Shown: positions 1 to 11,870, numbered from the stretch's first letter. The stretch is 64,000 bases of DNA from Heliocidaris erythrogramma (GCA_025617745.1 CM046871.1:35560722-35624721), one strand, 5' to 3'. Numbers and translations: made by a program. The notes: a model not told the origin generated them from the letters alone.

Positions 1-5
1 GCAAT

Positions 6-399
6 TTAAAGGTAAAGTTGAGTTCTGGTCATGAGATTACATTCTGAAATAAACTGTCGCAAAGCAATTGGGAAAGGTTGATCATGTCTACATAAACATT
101 GGTGTATACTGTGAGGTTTTGGAATCATCAAAATGCTAACAAATTGATCTAGTCTTGCTGAAGAGCACATGCACTGCACACAGAAATAGGTATATGAGAC
201 TGCACACATGATGTGGCATATATCTTCAGCCCCAACACTTCAGCTACATCTCGGCATATGTCATATATGTGGGCATTTCATGAGCAATCCTTTTCAAGGG
301 GACTTTTCTAATATGATGTACTTCCAAACTGACATAAAAAGGAATGAGAAAGCTCACAAATTATTTTTCACCTTTCCCTAAACTCAATCTTCTCTTTAA
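6..399 (-). mobile_element. TTAA-flanked MITE (family A), full copy
   Basis: Family A is a non-autonomous element of about 370-415 bp with imperfect terminal inverted repeats of the form TTAAAGAKAARGTTGAGTTC. Internal landmarks are AAAATAATTTGTGAGCTT, CATGTGTGTGCAGTCCCATA and TTTTGGAATCATCAAAATG (or their complements). TTAA lies at both ends (6-9 and 396-399 here). TTAA target sites are characteristic of piggyBac-type transposases; no transposase gene is present in the window. Confidence 0.75.
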
Positions 400-407
400 G
401 GGCCTTT

Positions 408-515
408 AAAGAGTAATCCTATTCATGTGACACTCTTACTATGATATTCTTCAAGAGGAGGACTACAAAGAACAAGTAACTCACAAATTATTTTTTGCAT
501 TTACCAGAACTCAAC
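408..515 (-). mobile_element. Family A MITE fragment
   Basis: A partial second copy abuts the first: AGTAATCCTATTCATG, then ACTCACAAATTATTTTTTGC and ACCAGAACTCAAC. The middle is altered and the left half is missing. Confidence 0.45.
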
Positions 516-741
516 AAAGATTAAGCATTATAAATGTCAATAAGGGCCTTATTGCAGGCAGCAAACAAGACAAACCACTTTTAGCAGAAGTAGCATTACA
601 GTTTACGACTGTTATACTATACCTTCCTCAATGGTTCAATATTCTTATTGCACCATAAAGATGCACCATCACACCACACTTCGCTCTTAAATAAAAATCA
701 AACATCAAAGACTCATCTTAGAGAGTAGTTTCTCATCTTAC

Positions 742-765
742 TCAGATATCAGAAATGAAGCGTTG
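742..765 (-). CDS. Possible short terminal exon after 866-929
   Basis: A GAGTTTCTGTTAG acceptor on the minus strand is followed, in the phase left by the exon at 866-929, by seven codons (QRFISDI) and a TGA stop at 742-744. A consensus GTAAGA also follows directly, so the same 24 nt could instead be a small internal exon in another frame. Support is thin. Confidence 0.2.
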   Translation of the reverse strand, partial: QRFISDI

Positions 766-865
766 CTAACAGAAACTCCATTCTACCTCATAAACACACT
801 CCATTACTATCTAATTCTTTGAATCAATTCAATTTATCCATTCCTAGTCCCCCAAGGACACTCAC

Positions 866-929
866 ATTACAATCAAATTTCAGCCCATCATCGCTGATGG
901 GAATTTTTCCACTCTGTGAAGCGTTCAAT
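866..929 (-). CDS. Unidentified gene, exon f (polar, with glycosylation motif)
   Basis: This 64-nt minus-strand exon has strong splice sites: ATTACCTCTCTGCAG acceptor before 929 and AAT/GTGAGTG donor after 866. One frame is open, entered with a single base and left in phase 0. It reads LNASQSGKIP then ISDDGLKFDCN. NAS is a potential N-glycosylation site and the segment looks like an exposed polar region. The entering phase fits the AG left over from the exon at 25655-25712 (giving an arginine codon), which would imply an intron of about 24.7 kb. Whether it belongs to that gene or to another minus-strand gene is not settled. Confidence 0.55.
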
Positions 930-1220
930 CTGCAGAGAGGTAATAATTTCACCGGCAGATGGGACTCAAATTCATGCTTTATTTGGAAGAAATAAAAATC
1001 CACAATTTATCTGAAAGAACAAATATGTAAGAATAAGATAGGAGGGGTATGGAGTGATTCTAATCAGTCAACTATATACTACTGATTCATTTGTAAAACA
1101 AAGAGGAGAATAACTGGTGGAAATGGTCAAAAGAATGCCTTTCCCGACGGCCAAAGAGGCGTTAAATCATATCACTTCAAACTGACTTAATGGCCTTCTG
1201 CCTCTTCACTAATAACACCT

Positions 1221-1356
1221 GGGCCCTGTTTCATAAAACTTGTTATCAATAACAACTGCCTCATTTCTATGACAAATTCGCTCTCTCTCAGCCAATCAGA
1301 TTCAAGCATTTCAGTAGCCTATAACAGTTATTGTAACTTGTTATTGATAACAATTT
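1221..1356. mobile_element. GGGCCC-ended palindromic MITE (family C)
   Basis: It starts GGGCCCTGTTTCATAAAACT with TGTTATCAATAACAA and ends with the complement AACTTGTTATTGATAACA; the right terminus is eroded. The core carries CAGCCAATCAGATTCAAGC. A second copy is at 19110-19258. Confidence 0.7.
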
Positions 1357-1361
1357 GAAGC

Positions 1362-1440
1362 ACTAACTTTGTGTACGAGTGGATGGGGCTTACGCAATTC
1401 TGATTTTCCCCACTGCCGCTTGGTGGCGTATCCCTTTAAA
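1362..1440 (-). mobile_element. Family J MITE fragment
   Basis: ACTTTGTGTACGAGTGGATG and TTGGTGGCGTATCCCTTTAA are the complement of the family J left end. It abuts the family C element at 1221-1356. Confidence 0.55.
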
Positions 1441-1662
1441 ATATGTCATTCTTGCTCCCTGCAGGCCCCAAAAGCCATGACCAAACAAAATTGTAATGAG
1501 AAAGCCCAAGTAAACTATTCAGGCTTGAAGCACTATTAATTCATGATAAATTGGAGAGTATAATTAGCAAATCTTTTGGCGTTTCTTACTAAAGTCAATT
1601 TCATACCTCTACCATCTAATCTCGGTTTTACAATGATGATTTTGTCACTGTTTACCTCTATG

Positions 1663-1937
1663 TTAAGAGAAGGTTGAGTTCTGAAGAAGGTTAAAAATAA
1701 TTTGTGAGCTTATAGCTGAAGTGTTCAGGCCAAACATTCATGCCAATGTGTGTGCAGTCCCATATACCCATTTATGAGTGCAGTGAATGTACTTTTCAGC
1801 AAGATTAGGTCAATATCTTATCATTTTGATGATTCCAAAACCTCACAGTAGACACCAATTCTTATGTAGACATGATAAACCTTTCCCAATTACTTTGAGA
1901 CAGTTTCTTTCACAATGTTATCGCATGACCAGAATAC
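1663..1937 (+). mobile_element. Family A MITE, internally deleted
   Basis: It begins TTAAGAGAAGGTTGAGTTCTG and continues with AAAAATAATTTGTGAGCT, then jumps directly to the CAGGCCAAACATTCATGCC part, so about 120 bp of the usual interior are absent. The right end is degraded near GACCAGAATAC. Confidence 0.65.
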
Positions 1938-2370
1938 AAGATAAAGATGAACCAAAGAAAATCCCTGTATCATTCACATTATCTTTATTCATTCAAATCA
2001 TACCAGCAGAGTTTCACTTAAAAATTACTTTACTAGAATTCAAATGTCTTGAATGTACTTTTCGAAAATATATTTTCCCGAACATAATTTCCTAGAACTT
2101 ATCCACAATGCAAACATGGCTCATGCTCATCATTTCCATCTCTATGTTCCTTTCTAATGGGATGAAAACAAGACAAGGTATGCTCTCTTTCTTCACTTTC
2201 TTAACTCCTTTCAGATTCCTTGCATAAATCCATCCATTAAAAGCCATTTGCACCCGATTCTCCCAAATGTCAGTGATACATCACTTCAAGAAAGCCTTGT
2301 CATGAACAAGAAATACGGAACACCACCACCACCACTGCCAGAAGGACTTACATCCATATTTCTACAAAAG

Positions 2371-2609
2371 CTGAGACTGGTCGGTTAGTCACGGACAGAC
2401 ATCTGACAAATTCTGAAAGTTTGAAGGCCTGTAGAAAATAATTATTTAATTGAAGTGAGCTAATTTATGTTTCATGGTGAATGGCATCACTGAAGGAGTT
2501 GAAATTTGATAAAATTTGGTTGCCATGGTCGCCTACTAAAATTATAATCCATAAAATACTCAATGTAACAGAAGGACAAAATACCTACTCTTAACCGATC
2601 AGGCTCTGT
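2371..2609. mobile_element. MITE with AGAGCCTGATCGGTTAG ends
   Basis: A 240-bp element from CTGGTCGGTTAGTCACGGAC to CTTAACCGATCAGGCTCT. A second copy in the opposite orientation lies at 16646-16882 and shares GTCAAATTCTGAAAGTTTG-like and TTGGTTGCCATGGTCGCC-like blocks. Confidence 0.65.
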
Positions 2610-3125
2610 ACTGGTGAGTTTTAAAGGCAGATGCTGCTATTATCAAAGTAGCTTATAAATTTTTTTTTTTAATGCTCACAGCTGCATGAAGATTATAACC
2701 AGGGTGATTGTTCCATGCTTTGTTGGGAGAGTAGTGTTATTTCTCATCCCTTCGATTGTTTGCAATCCAAATATTATTCCAATATTATTCGAAATTGTTA
2801 CGTTTTTTCCCAAATAGATGATATGTAATAATTATGATATATAATCAATAATAATCATGGTATATAATTTATAAAGTAAACTAATGTAGCCTAATCTTGA
2901 CACTTAACATTTCTTTCATCAAATGTGAACTAAAATACTGGCCATCGTGACATGCATCTCAATTTTAATACAAGCGTCTCAATGCAATGTTAGCGAACTT
3001 GTACTACGACAGTTTCTTGAAACGATACCAAAGTAAAACAACAGGAGATATTTCAAATGTAAATTCTAACCTGTATGTTCTTAATCAAAATATGGTAGAA
3101 TTCATGCACGCTTTTTTGTTCACAA

Positions 3126-3314
3126 CTGGGCGTTGTGGCGTGCGCCTGTAATCCAACTACCAGTGGAAGTTCTAAACTGATTCAGCGGACCCAGGTTCGA
3201 GACTGAGTCACGTCTTTCGGATGGTGACGTTAAAGGTCGGTCCCAGACGTAAATAATCATATCTGATTGATACACGTCTGTAAAAACCCAATTACACACA
3301 CACACACACACACG
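3126..3314 (+). mobile_element. SINE with 7SL-like head and CA tail
   Basis: The 5' end CTGGGCGTTGTGGCGTGCGC, continuing CTGTAATCCAACTACCAG, resembles the first 40 nt of SRP (7SL) RNA as known from Alu-type elements. GGTTCGAGACT at 3194-3204 is a good RNA polymerase III B box. The body ends GTAAAAACCCAATTACACAC and a (CA)n tail. Two more copies are at 48303-48490 and 60234-60423. Confidence 0.72.
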
Positions 3315-3589
3315 TTCACAGGCAGGGGATGACCATATTCATCTAATTAGGCATAATGCCATTTCAATCATTACCATTCCCAAGCATTACTTAACTGCAT
3401 AGTTTAAGGACAGGGTGCATTTCTCAGAACTTTTAGAAGGCGGCGCATCCGTCCTTTTGCCAGTCAAAATCTTGAGTCGGGAGCAGAAAGTGATCGTCTT
3501 TATTCCCCTGCATAATGCATGGAGAATTTGGTTATACCATGACCTATATAAATAGGCATGGTGTTCAGAGAAAAACTGGTTCATTGTGC

Positions 3590-4205
3590 TCTCTTTTCTA
3601 TTTTTATCTTCTCCTTCTTTTCAAAAAGATATACCAAACTCTTATATTTTGTATCTCAATGTCTGTTGTTCTGTTTATGTGTCTGCATGTCTTTTACTGA
3701 AAGCCAAATGAGCATGAAATCATTCACTTTTATCTGGATCTTAAGAGATAAAGATAAATCAAGGATTTTCTTTCAGTCTCCCTGTCTTGCTCTGTCTCTT
3801 TGACTGTCTGTCACTTTGTTTGGATTATGTTTCTCAGTCTTTGTGTCTTGGTTTTTCTGTCTGTCTGTCCAGATGTAGTTACCCGTCCATTCACACTAAC
3901 CTTTCCAACTGTATTCTGGCTCTCAATATTAGCTTAGTCTTCTTCTGGGTATGTATGTCTGTCTGTCTGTCTGTAATTTTGTTACGTGGTAGCTCTGTTT
4001 ATTGATGTCAGTCTGAGTAAGACTCTCACACTGTTTGTATGCTCTTCTCTCCCTCTATCTCTCTCACTTAGGCCTACTCTCACTCTATCTTCTCTCTCTA
4101 TCTCTCTTTTCTATCCATCTGTCTTTCATACTCTGTCCAATACTCCATCACATCATCACTCAGTTTCTCTCCCACCTTCCCCCTCCACCGTCTCGTCTTC
4201 AACTC
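3590..4205. repeat. Pyrimidine-rich tract
   Basis: Long CT-rich sequence with TCTG and CTCT microsatellite phases. Open frames here (serine/leucine-rich) are composition artefacts. Confidence 0.8.
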
Positions 4206-4401
4206 CTACATTGTATATCCATGCATGCATATCATCAAAAGACATCATGCACATATTCAGCGGATGAATTATTCATAACGGAGCTGAGAAGACATGGTTT
4301 AACATAAGATCCCACTTTCTCCTCTCCTGCTCCGTATCATTATCCGTCTGCAGGTGGATGAGGCTTAGCTGATCCCGCTACTTCTCATCATTCACATTTC
4401 A

Positions 4402-4473
4402 TCTGCTGGGAACCAGAAGGGTGTTAACTCTTATCATATCACATAGAGCTAATGCCCTTTATGCTCTCAGCAA
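4402..4473. mobile_element. Family B hairpin MITE, diverged
   Basis: CTGGGAACCAGAAGGGTGTT on the left, CTAATGCCCTTTATGCTCTC on the right; an old copy with several mismatches. Confidence 0.58.
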
Positions 4474-4788
4474 ATGATGTATCTCTTTCAAAGGTGCAGG
4501 TGCCATACTAGGTTTGAAGTACAGTCCCTCAATTTGAAAAGTCTATTTGCATACTGGAGTTTCCCAGACTGTTAACATTTCGGACAAATCCTACCTCACA
4601 AAAGGCAGAAGAAAGTATGTGACATCTGCAGAATTCTCAACACTTTGTAGGAATATGCTACGGTAGTTTCGCTCAGGATTTGTCTTATTTTCTCTCCAAA
4701 AGGTATTTAATTTTCATGGATTGCAACATCTGCCGAACTGGTTTATGCTCCACTTGATTCACCATGAATGCTGTTTACGTGTCAACAA

Positions 4789-5032
4789 GGGCCCGAATTC
4801 ATAAAGGTGGTAATAGATTTGTACCATGGTTAATTGAAATAACCTGTGCGTAAATTTACAAAAAACCATGGTCTTAAACCATGGCAACTAGCGTAAAATT
4901 TGCGCACTTTGCTAACCACGCCGTTCATTATTGGATCTTTCTAAGTGTACGCGCGAAATCAAGCGCACTTATACCACAACATTTGCTTAAACCATGGTAC
5001 AAATCTATTACCACCTTTGTGAATTGGGGCCA
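4789..5032. mobile_element. Palindromic MITE with GGGCCCGAATTCATAAAGG ends
   Basis: A 244-bp element whose ends pair: GGGCCCGAATTCATAAAGGT with ACCTTTGTGAATTGGGGCC, and GGTAATAGATTTGTACCATG with its complement. A second ACCATGG-based stem lies inside. The terminal motif resembles that of family C. Confidence 0.72.
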
Positions 5033-5069
5033 TAGAGTCTGCATTTCAGACTAATGAAGAGGTAGAGCA

Positions 5070-5345
5070 AGATATGTGATTGAGATCTGAGTGAGAAATA
5101 TGGACAGTGAGAGACATAGAGAGATACAAAAAAGGAGATGGAGAGAGATATAGAAAGAGAGAAACAGATTGATGGAAAGACAAAGAGAGATGGAGAGAGA
5201 GACAAGAGGGAGGGAAACAGAAATAAGGACAGAAAGACATAGCGTGAAGAAGTTAACGAGTGTGCAAGAGGGAGTGAGAGAGACAAAAACCGAAATCGTT
5301 GAAAAGATGAAGAAACAATGAGAGATAGCAAGACAGACAGACCAG
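5070..5345. repeat. Purine-rich (GAGA) tract
   Basis: GAGAGA/AAGA repeats; the complementary strand gives artefactual serine/leucine frames. Confidence 0.8.
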
Positions 5346-5662
5346 GCATTATCCAATGTAGTTTGCATACATGCTAGCCCCGTGGGCATTTACGGAATGA
5401 GCTGCCGACAATTTATGCACGGGGCACAGGTGCAGCGAGTTCTCGTGTCAACGGCGGTGTCAAACCAATTTGTGCCTGCGATCGCCTTTCTCGACAGCGC
5501 ACCCTAGAGAACCGTTTTTAATACCATATGCAAATAAGAGAACATTCATTTCTTCAGCATAAAAGTCTTCAAATTGCATTTTTAACATCAATACTTGAAA
5601 TTGATTGACTTCACGATCGCAGGACTGGATGAAAACAACAGATCATGGATGATAGTGATATC

Positions 5663-5732
5663 GTCTGCTAAGAGCAAGAAGGATGTTAACTCATATCCTT
5701 TAACAAAGAATTAATGCCCTTCTGGCTCTCAA
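5663..5732. mobile_element. Family B hairpin MITE, diverged
   Basis: AGAGCAAGAAGGATGTTAAC pairs with TTAATGCCCTTCTGGCTCT with several mismatches. Confidence 0.62.
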
Positions 5733-6584
5733 TATATAATATCTACTACAATCAATCATTTGCTTTTTACTACAATCAATCATTTCGTTTAACTCTATCT
5801 TGATCGTATTTTCAAAGTAAAGATTTCTCGCGGCAGTATTCATCTTCAGAAGATGTGAAAATGTTTTCTAAAATATTTGTTTTTCTTGCCTGAGGGTGTT
5901 AGCCAACTCCAAAGATAGCACTGATCATTAAAGAAAGCCTTCTTTGACTAAAGTGTGCATGAATCAATTTCTAAAAGCTGGTAAAATTATTCAAGAAGAA
6001 CCCTTTATCGGTGCAGCATTTATGCAAAAAATTTACAACCTCCCATAACACATGTGTTCTTTATATTTTGTTGGTCCATTTCAGCATAAAGTTATATAAA
6101 ACAGGGTATGACAATAGCAGAAATTATACTCTTTCGTTGATGTAGGAATTATCCAGCTCCATATAATGCTTTAAACTAACTCAGTCTGGATTCAAGACAA
6201 TGCAATTCGAGATTTCATACAGAATAAATATGTAATCCTGCTTGAAGCCAATGTCTTTGTATAAACACATGGTCAAGGAATCCATGTTTAGCTTATTCCA
6301 AACAGAAATACAAAATAAATGCCATTTCACTACGTTCATATCTAGTGGAGACGATAATACTTTCCCGTACAATGAAGTTTTGGATTCACAAGAACAGAAA
6401 TTATGTACCAATTTGTAGTCAATTATGACAATTATTGTATCTATCCACAAAATACTAAAAATGTAATATCAATATGTAATGGCTTGCACTTTCCAATTAT
6501 TATTTTAAACTGTTATAAGAAATTTAAGATTATAGTACTTGGTAAAAAATGACAGAATCTGCACACAATCATTACATGACATAT

Positions 6585-7335
6585 ACTGGGCGTTTCAAAG
6601 AAAAGGAAACCCAAATTTGAATATTTCCCGTAAATGGACTATATATCTAACAGCGTTTAATTTCATATCAGATGAAAGAGTAATTCATTTCCTTTCCAGT
6701 GGTAACTTGTTTAGGTTTCCAGGGTCACGCATCAATGAACACCATTGTCTTCAAATTTTTTGGCAAAATTCTTGTTGGTTCACTTTCTTGTAAAACACAG
6801 TTAGGCATGGATTTGGTTGAATTTGTTGGTTTTACATTGTCCTTCTTTATGCTCTTTGTCTTTGATTTGCAATTCTTTGTGATATTGCAATCCTTTGTGA
6901 TATTGCAATCCTTCTGGTTTCCACTGATTCTTTGGCATGTTAAAATTCACTGAGACTAGTCTTCTTTGAAAAATGATTCCTATATCTGAAAACTGTTTTA
7001 CAAAGCAACAATCCTGAATCACGGGTGAATAACATCTCATTAACACAAATTTGAAAAAGAAAATCATCCACAGTGAGAATTGGAGCACCCACGCCATTTC
7101 ACAAACTGGCATCATGCCTATTGTGTTTTACAAGAAAGTGAACAAACTAGATTTTTGCACAAAATTTTGAAGACAATGGTGGTCAGTGATGCATGACCCT
7201 GGAAACATAAACAAGTTACCATTGGAAATAATATTAATTACTCTTTCATATGGTATGTATTTATTGTCAGTAAACATATAGTTCATTTATTGGAATTTTT
7301 CAAAGTTGGGTTTCCTTTTTTTTGAAACACCCAGT
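6585..7335. mobile_element. Foldback element with ~230-bp arms
   Basis: The left arm (about 6585-6815: ACTGGGCGTTTCAAAGAAAAG ... AATGAACACCATTGTCTTC ... TTTCTTGTAAAACACA) is repeated in inverted orientation in the right arm (about 7100-7335, ending TTTGAAACACCCAGT). The arms are separated by about 285 bp. The short open frames in it are products of the arms, not genes. Confidence 0.75.
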
Positions 7336-7413
7336 TTATTTATTTATTAATCCTGTCTATCAGTTCTTTAAAATAATATTTGTTTGTTTGTTCATTGTTG
7401 TTTGGGGTTGTGG

Positions 7414-7416
<3 letters not shown>

Positions 7417-7444
<28 letters not shown>
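7417..7444. repeat. G homopolymer, about 28 bp
   Basis: A long uninterrupted G run. Length in the assembly is likely unreliable. Confidence 0.9.
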
Positions 7445-7446
<2 letters not shown>

Positions 7447-8220
7447 CTTGTTGACAGAATGAGACGGTTTGCCAATTTAGAAAGACGATGCTTAACAGAC
7501 ATGCCTATGATAAAGTAGGTCAGGTCAATGCTCAGTATCCGTCCTAGTACATTCAATGGATCTTCAAATTGACACCGGCTGTTTATCTACATCAATAGAA
7601 CCTAATCGGTAAATTGTAAGTTCGGGAACACTTTCTTTGGTGAGATATTCATAATTTAGTGAATCATTCTCAATACAGAATATTTATCAGTGAACGATAA
7701 AATTCCTTTAAAACTGTCCACATCGCCATGCACATCGCCTTGCAAATACAGGCGTAATAGGGTCGACTTTATATGGGCTGTGTTTCACCTTTATAATCTA
7801 TAGAAATACTACTAAAAGAAACCTATTTTCACTCCTTCATCTGTTATCAGACCTGTGCATTATCCTTGATGAAATTCAGCATCTTGAAGCAAAAGACAGC
7901 AAACTCTGTAAGACATGAAACCTATCAACATGGATGTATTCAGCACACAAGCATAACCTGAATATGAACCCTCCTACAAACAACTCCCTCAAGCATATTT
8001 TGAAGTAAAAATAGTCTACTGATGTAGTCCAAGATTGTTGTTTTCACTTCATTTCAATTCTTCTCTTTCCCTTCTTCGTTTAAAGAAGAGCCCTCTCTCA
8101 TGAAAGATTATCTTCTCTAATCACCCTGAACTCTTTCCCCTAAAGATAGATGAAGAGAAATCGATTCAATAGAGAGGAAGAATTCTTTGATTGTAATTGC
8201 TTTCGCCCACCATATCTTCT

Positions 8221-8288
8221 GTTTGAGAGCCAGAAGGGCTTTAATCCATCTCACTTTATTTCCAATCAACACCCTTATGCCTCTCAGG
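8221..8288. mobile_element. Family B hairpin MITE, strongly diverged
   Basis: GAGAGCCAGAAGGGCTTTAA pairs imperfectly with CAACACCCTTATGCCTCTC. Confidence 0.5.
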
Positions 8289-8764
8289 AAATGAATAATC
8301 AGTCTAGCTCTACCTCTTACTATCTCTCTCTCTCTCTCCTTTCAATTTCCAGTTAACCCATCGCCTACGGGAACCGGGTGGTCCCTGCATTAAGCCTATG
8401 GGAAAGAGAGACTTCAGTAGTCAACGGGCTAACATCATTCAAGATCTGCTCTCTCGCGTCTTCCTATCCGAGAATGAAAAATACTTTTCTGGTTCATAGG
8501 AGCTCACTCTTATGGGAGTTTATAAAGAAACATTCTCTGAGGCAAACTGAAAGAAGAACAATCATTCAAAAGAATAATATATCACTACAAGACATAAAAT
8601 CATCCCATCCCCCCAAAAGATATGAAACATACACAAGGCTAACAAATCTCACCGGATGGAGCCGAGAGTCGCAGTGGGTGAGATAAATGTTGTGAATTTG
8701 TTTTAAGTCTTTAGTACTAATAATCAAATATAAAATGAATTTGTAGTATACCTGGATTAAAGAA

Positions 8765-8840
8765 AACTGTTGCTGGGCTAGCGCCATGAGCGTCCTTGGA
8801 CGGTGTGAGCGCTCTATAAGTTTTCACCATTATTATTATT
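8765..8840 (+). mobile_element. SINE 3' fragment
   Basis: TAGCGCCATGAGCGTCCTTG and GAGCGCTCTATAAGTTTTCA followed by (TTA)n is the tail of a SINE. A related fragment on the minus strand lies at 63885-63945. Confidence 0.5.
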
Positions 8841-9944
8841 ATGAATGAATGAATTTATTACCATTTCTAAAACAATATATATGAAACATATTTACAAGGC
8901 ATTTACAAATGTGAATGGTAATGGGAGACCATGAAATAGCTGAAATGGCTAATGAAAATGTGGTTCCCTGACAAAAAATTATGTAAATGTGATATAATTA
9001 AAGACTACGTAAAACACTAAGTAAATTTTTATTATATTATTATTATTATTATTAAAGGCATAATGTGAACACATTATCACATATTACTGCTCATATGGAA
9101 GTTAACTCAAGAATGAGCAGAAAGACAAAAGAAAAACAATACATTCATTTCTGTAACTACTTCTAATGCAGTTATAACCATCACCATCATCATTTTTATG
9201 AAGCAGTCTGTAACCATCGACAACATCTCTGTTACCGTTTATACCACAAATTATAACCATCATCAACATGATTTTTTTATGAAGCAACCTGTAACTATTA
9301 AAAACATCTCTGTTACCATTTAAACAATAGAATTATAACCGTCATCATCATATTTTTTGATGAAGTGCTCTGTAACCATTGACAGGATCTCTGTTACCAA
9401 GACATCATCATCATCAAAACTAACACCGGTATCTCCCTGCATCCAGAACTCCTCCTTCTGCTCCTCCTCTCTCAGACACATACCACCCCCTCAATCATCA
9501 ACACTGCTATACAAAACAGAATGTAATCTGCCATATCAACAGATCCTGCAGTCCGATCTCCCGGACCTGCGGTCCATAAATAAATCCAAAATGGCATGAT
9601 GCGGAACTGAGCAGGCATTGAGGGTGATTGACAAAAGATGACAGATATCTTGACTGAGGGGAAAATATTCATGATTATTATTTATATCAGGCATCTGAAT
9701 GAAAGATAAAATATGTGAATTTTGCCTTCTTTCAATGATTTTGGGAAATGTTTATTGATGTAATCCTTCTTCAAAGGAAAACCGCAGATTTCCAATTGGC
9801 ATTGTGTATACCAACCACGACAAATATTTTGCCATTCTAGCCCCTCTCACAAAATATGTCCTGCTCGGTAGCGCAAAGTGCATGCAATGTATCTGCAGAT
9901 ATGCAAAATGGGTAGACTTTTTAAACATGCAATAGAATACACAT

Positions 9945-10250
9945 CTATCTCCTCTACCCCTCCCCTCCCTCTATCTATCTCCCCCTCTGTTTTTTGCTCC
10001 CCCTCTGTTTTTCTCTTCCCCTCCATTTATCTCCCCATAACCCTGCCCATCTCCCCACTCAAGCCCTCCTCTTACTCCTCCACTCCCCCCCCCCCCCCCT
10101 CCTGTCTATCTCCCCCTCAAAACTCTGCCAATCTCCCCTCTCAAGCCCTCCTCTTACTTCCATCTTATCCTCCTCCCTAACTCCCCCCCCCCACCCCCCC
10201 CCCCCCCAAATTTGGGCTCTCACCATCTCTCTCTCTCTCCCCCTCCCTGT
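9945..10250. repeat. C-rich pyrimidine tract
   Basis: CTCC and C runs; a duplicated segment AATCTCCCCTCTCAAGCCCT-like occurs at about 10045 and 10130. Confidence 0.8.
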
Positions 10251-10964
10251 TCCAACATGCAGAGGCAATACATTGCGGTTGACTGGCCGGTTTCATCACG
10301 CATCATGACGAGAGCAATCCTATACATCACCAAATGCTAATAAAGTTACATCGCCCTCGACGTGTAATATGCCACGGAGCGGAGCGTCGCTGACATGCTC
10401 AGTATTGCCATGTCTGGGCCCGCTGTCGGCTTGCGTGTAATAGACGCGAGCCGAAACGTGCTCCAGGGAACGTTCGGGGGAAAGTTATCTATGATCAGCC
10501 ATCAACCTCAAGATATAGAACAGAGGAAACTAAATGAAGAAAGACTGAAGGTTTGAGAGAATTTAATCCATAAGGCAAGATAGAATGAACAATGAAAAGA
10601 AGCTTGGAAGAAAATAGCCCATCTCTACAAACATATTTTCTCTCTTTCACTCTAATATATATCTTTCTCTCTCTTTCTCTGAGTTCTCACTGTTGTCATT
10701 TTTTTATTTTACTGAATCCAATATGCTTGTCTATAAAATGTTTAGCTTAAATATTCTTCAGTTTTCCTTTTCTGAATGTGTATATCATGGTTCCTGTATG
10801 TATTTTAATATTAATTCAACTTAGAGCGTTGACTTCCATTACTCCACATGCACAGACTGTTCAACATATTTAACATTACTGGAAAACTACTGATAAAAAA
10901 AAAATGTTTTTTTATATTTAGAAGTCACCTTGTAACTTGAACAAAGTCGATATATTATGCCCTC

Positions 10965-11125
10965 CTCCTCTCTCCCCCCCCCCCCCCCCTCTCTCTCTCT
11001 CTCTCTCTATCTCTTTCTCTCATCATCCCTTCCTCCATCTTTCTTGCTCCCTCTCTTCTGCTCTCTTTCTTTCTTCATTTCTCTCTCTCTCTCTCTCTCC
11101 CTTCTTCCCTCTCCCTCAATCCATT
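10965..11125. repeat. CT microsatellite tract
   Basis: C runs followed by (CT)n and TTTC phases. Confidence 0.85.
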
Positions 11126-11207
11126 ATTCTCATATCATACATAATCAACCTATCAGTGCACCCCCAGACAGTCTATATCAGAATGCAATTCTTCCATTAG
11201 TACATCG

Positions 11208-11281
11208 TCTGTTTGGAGCCAGAAGGGCATTAACTCATACACTTTACCACAGAGTTAACGCCCTTCTAGCTCTAAACAGCA
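11208..11281. mobile_element. Family B hairpin MITE
   Basis: CTGTTTGGAGCCAGAAGGGC pairs with its near-complement ending TAGCTCTAAACAG across an AT-rich loop; two or three mismatches separate the arms. Confidence 0.7.
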
Positions 11282-11357
11282 GCATGTACCACATAACCTT
11301 TAACATACATCATCGGTAGTTTACCTTTCCATCCATTCCTACTCATGTGTCATGTCA

Positions 11358-11428
11358 TCTGTTAAGAGCAAGAAGGGCGTTAACTCTCTGTTGGACTATA
11401 GCAGTTAACACCCTTCTGGCTCTCAGCG
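11358..11428. mobile_element. Family B hairpin MITE
   Basis: AGAGCAAGAAGGGCGTTAAC pairs with GTTAACACCCTTCTGGCTCT. It lies only about 75 bp from the previous copy in the same orientation. Confidence 0.7.
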
Positions 11429-11579
11429 ACGATGTGCTACTGCCGCTAAAACATGTGTGGGCGATATGAAATCAGGGCTGAGTGGGCTAGAAAATGAGTT
11501 TTGTACCATTTCAGGAAACCGCGGAACGTGTCTTGAAGTGTATGTGCATGTCTGGACGTGGGAGGGAGTGTCAACATGA

Positions 11580-11870
11580 TGAGAGAGTGAAAGAGAGAGA
11601 GACAATAAGATGGAGAGGAAAGAAAGATGGAGAGAAAAAGATGGAGAGGAGAAAAAAAGATGGAGAGGAGAGAAAAAGATGGAGAGGAGAGAAAAAGATG
11701 GAGAGGAGAGAAAAAGATGGTGAGGAAAGAAAGATGGAGAGGAAAGAAAGATGGAGAGGAAAGAAAGATGGAGAGGAAAGAAAGATGGAGAAAAAAAGGA
11801 GAGAGAGAGAGAGACTACAGAGATAGCGAAGAGAGGGAGAGAGAGAGATTAGAAATGAGACAAAAAGAGT
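11580..11870. repeat. Purine tract built of ~20-bp GATGGAGAGGA units
   Basis: GATGGAGAGGAAAGAAA and GATGGAGAGGAGAGAAAAA units repeat in tandem about twelve times. The lysine/arginine/glutamate-rich frame is not a gene. Confidence 0.85.
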
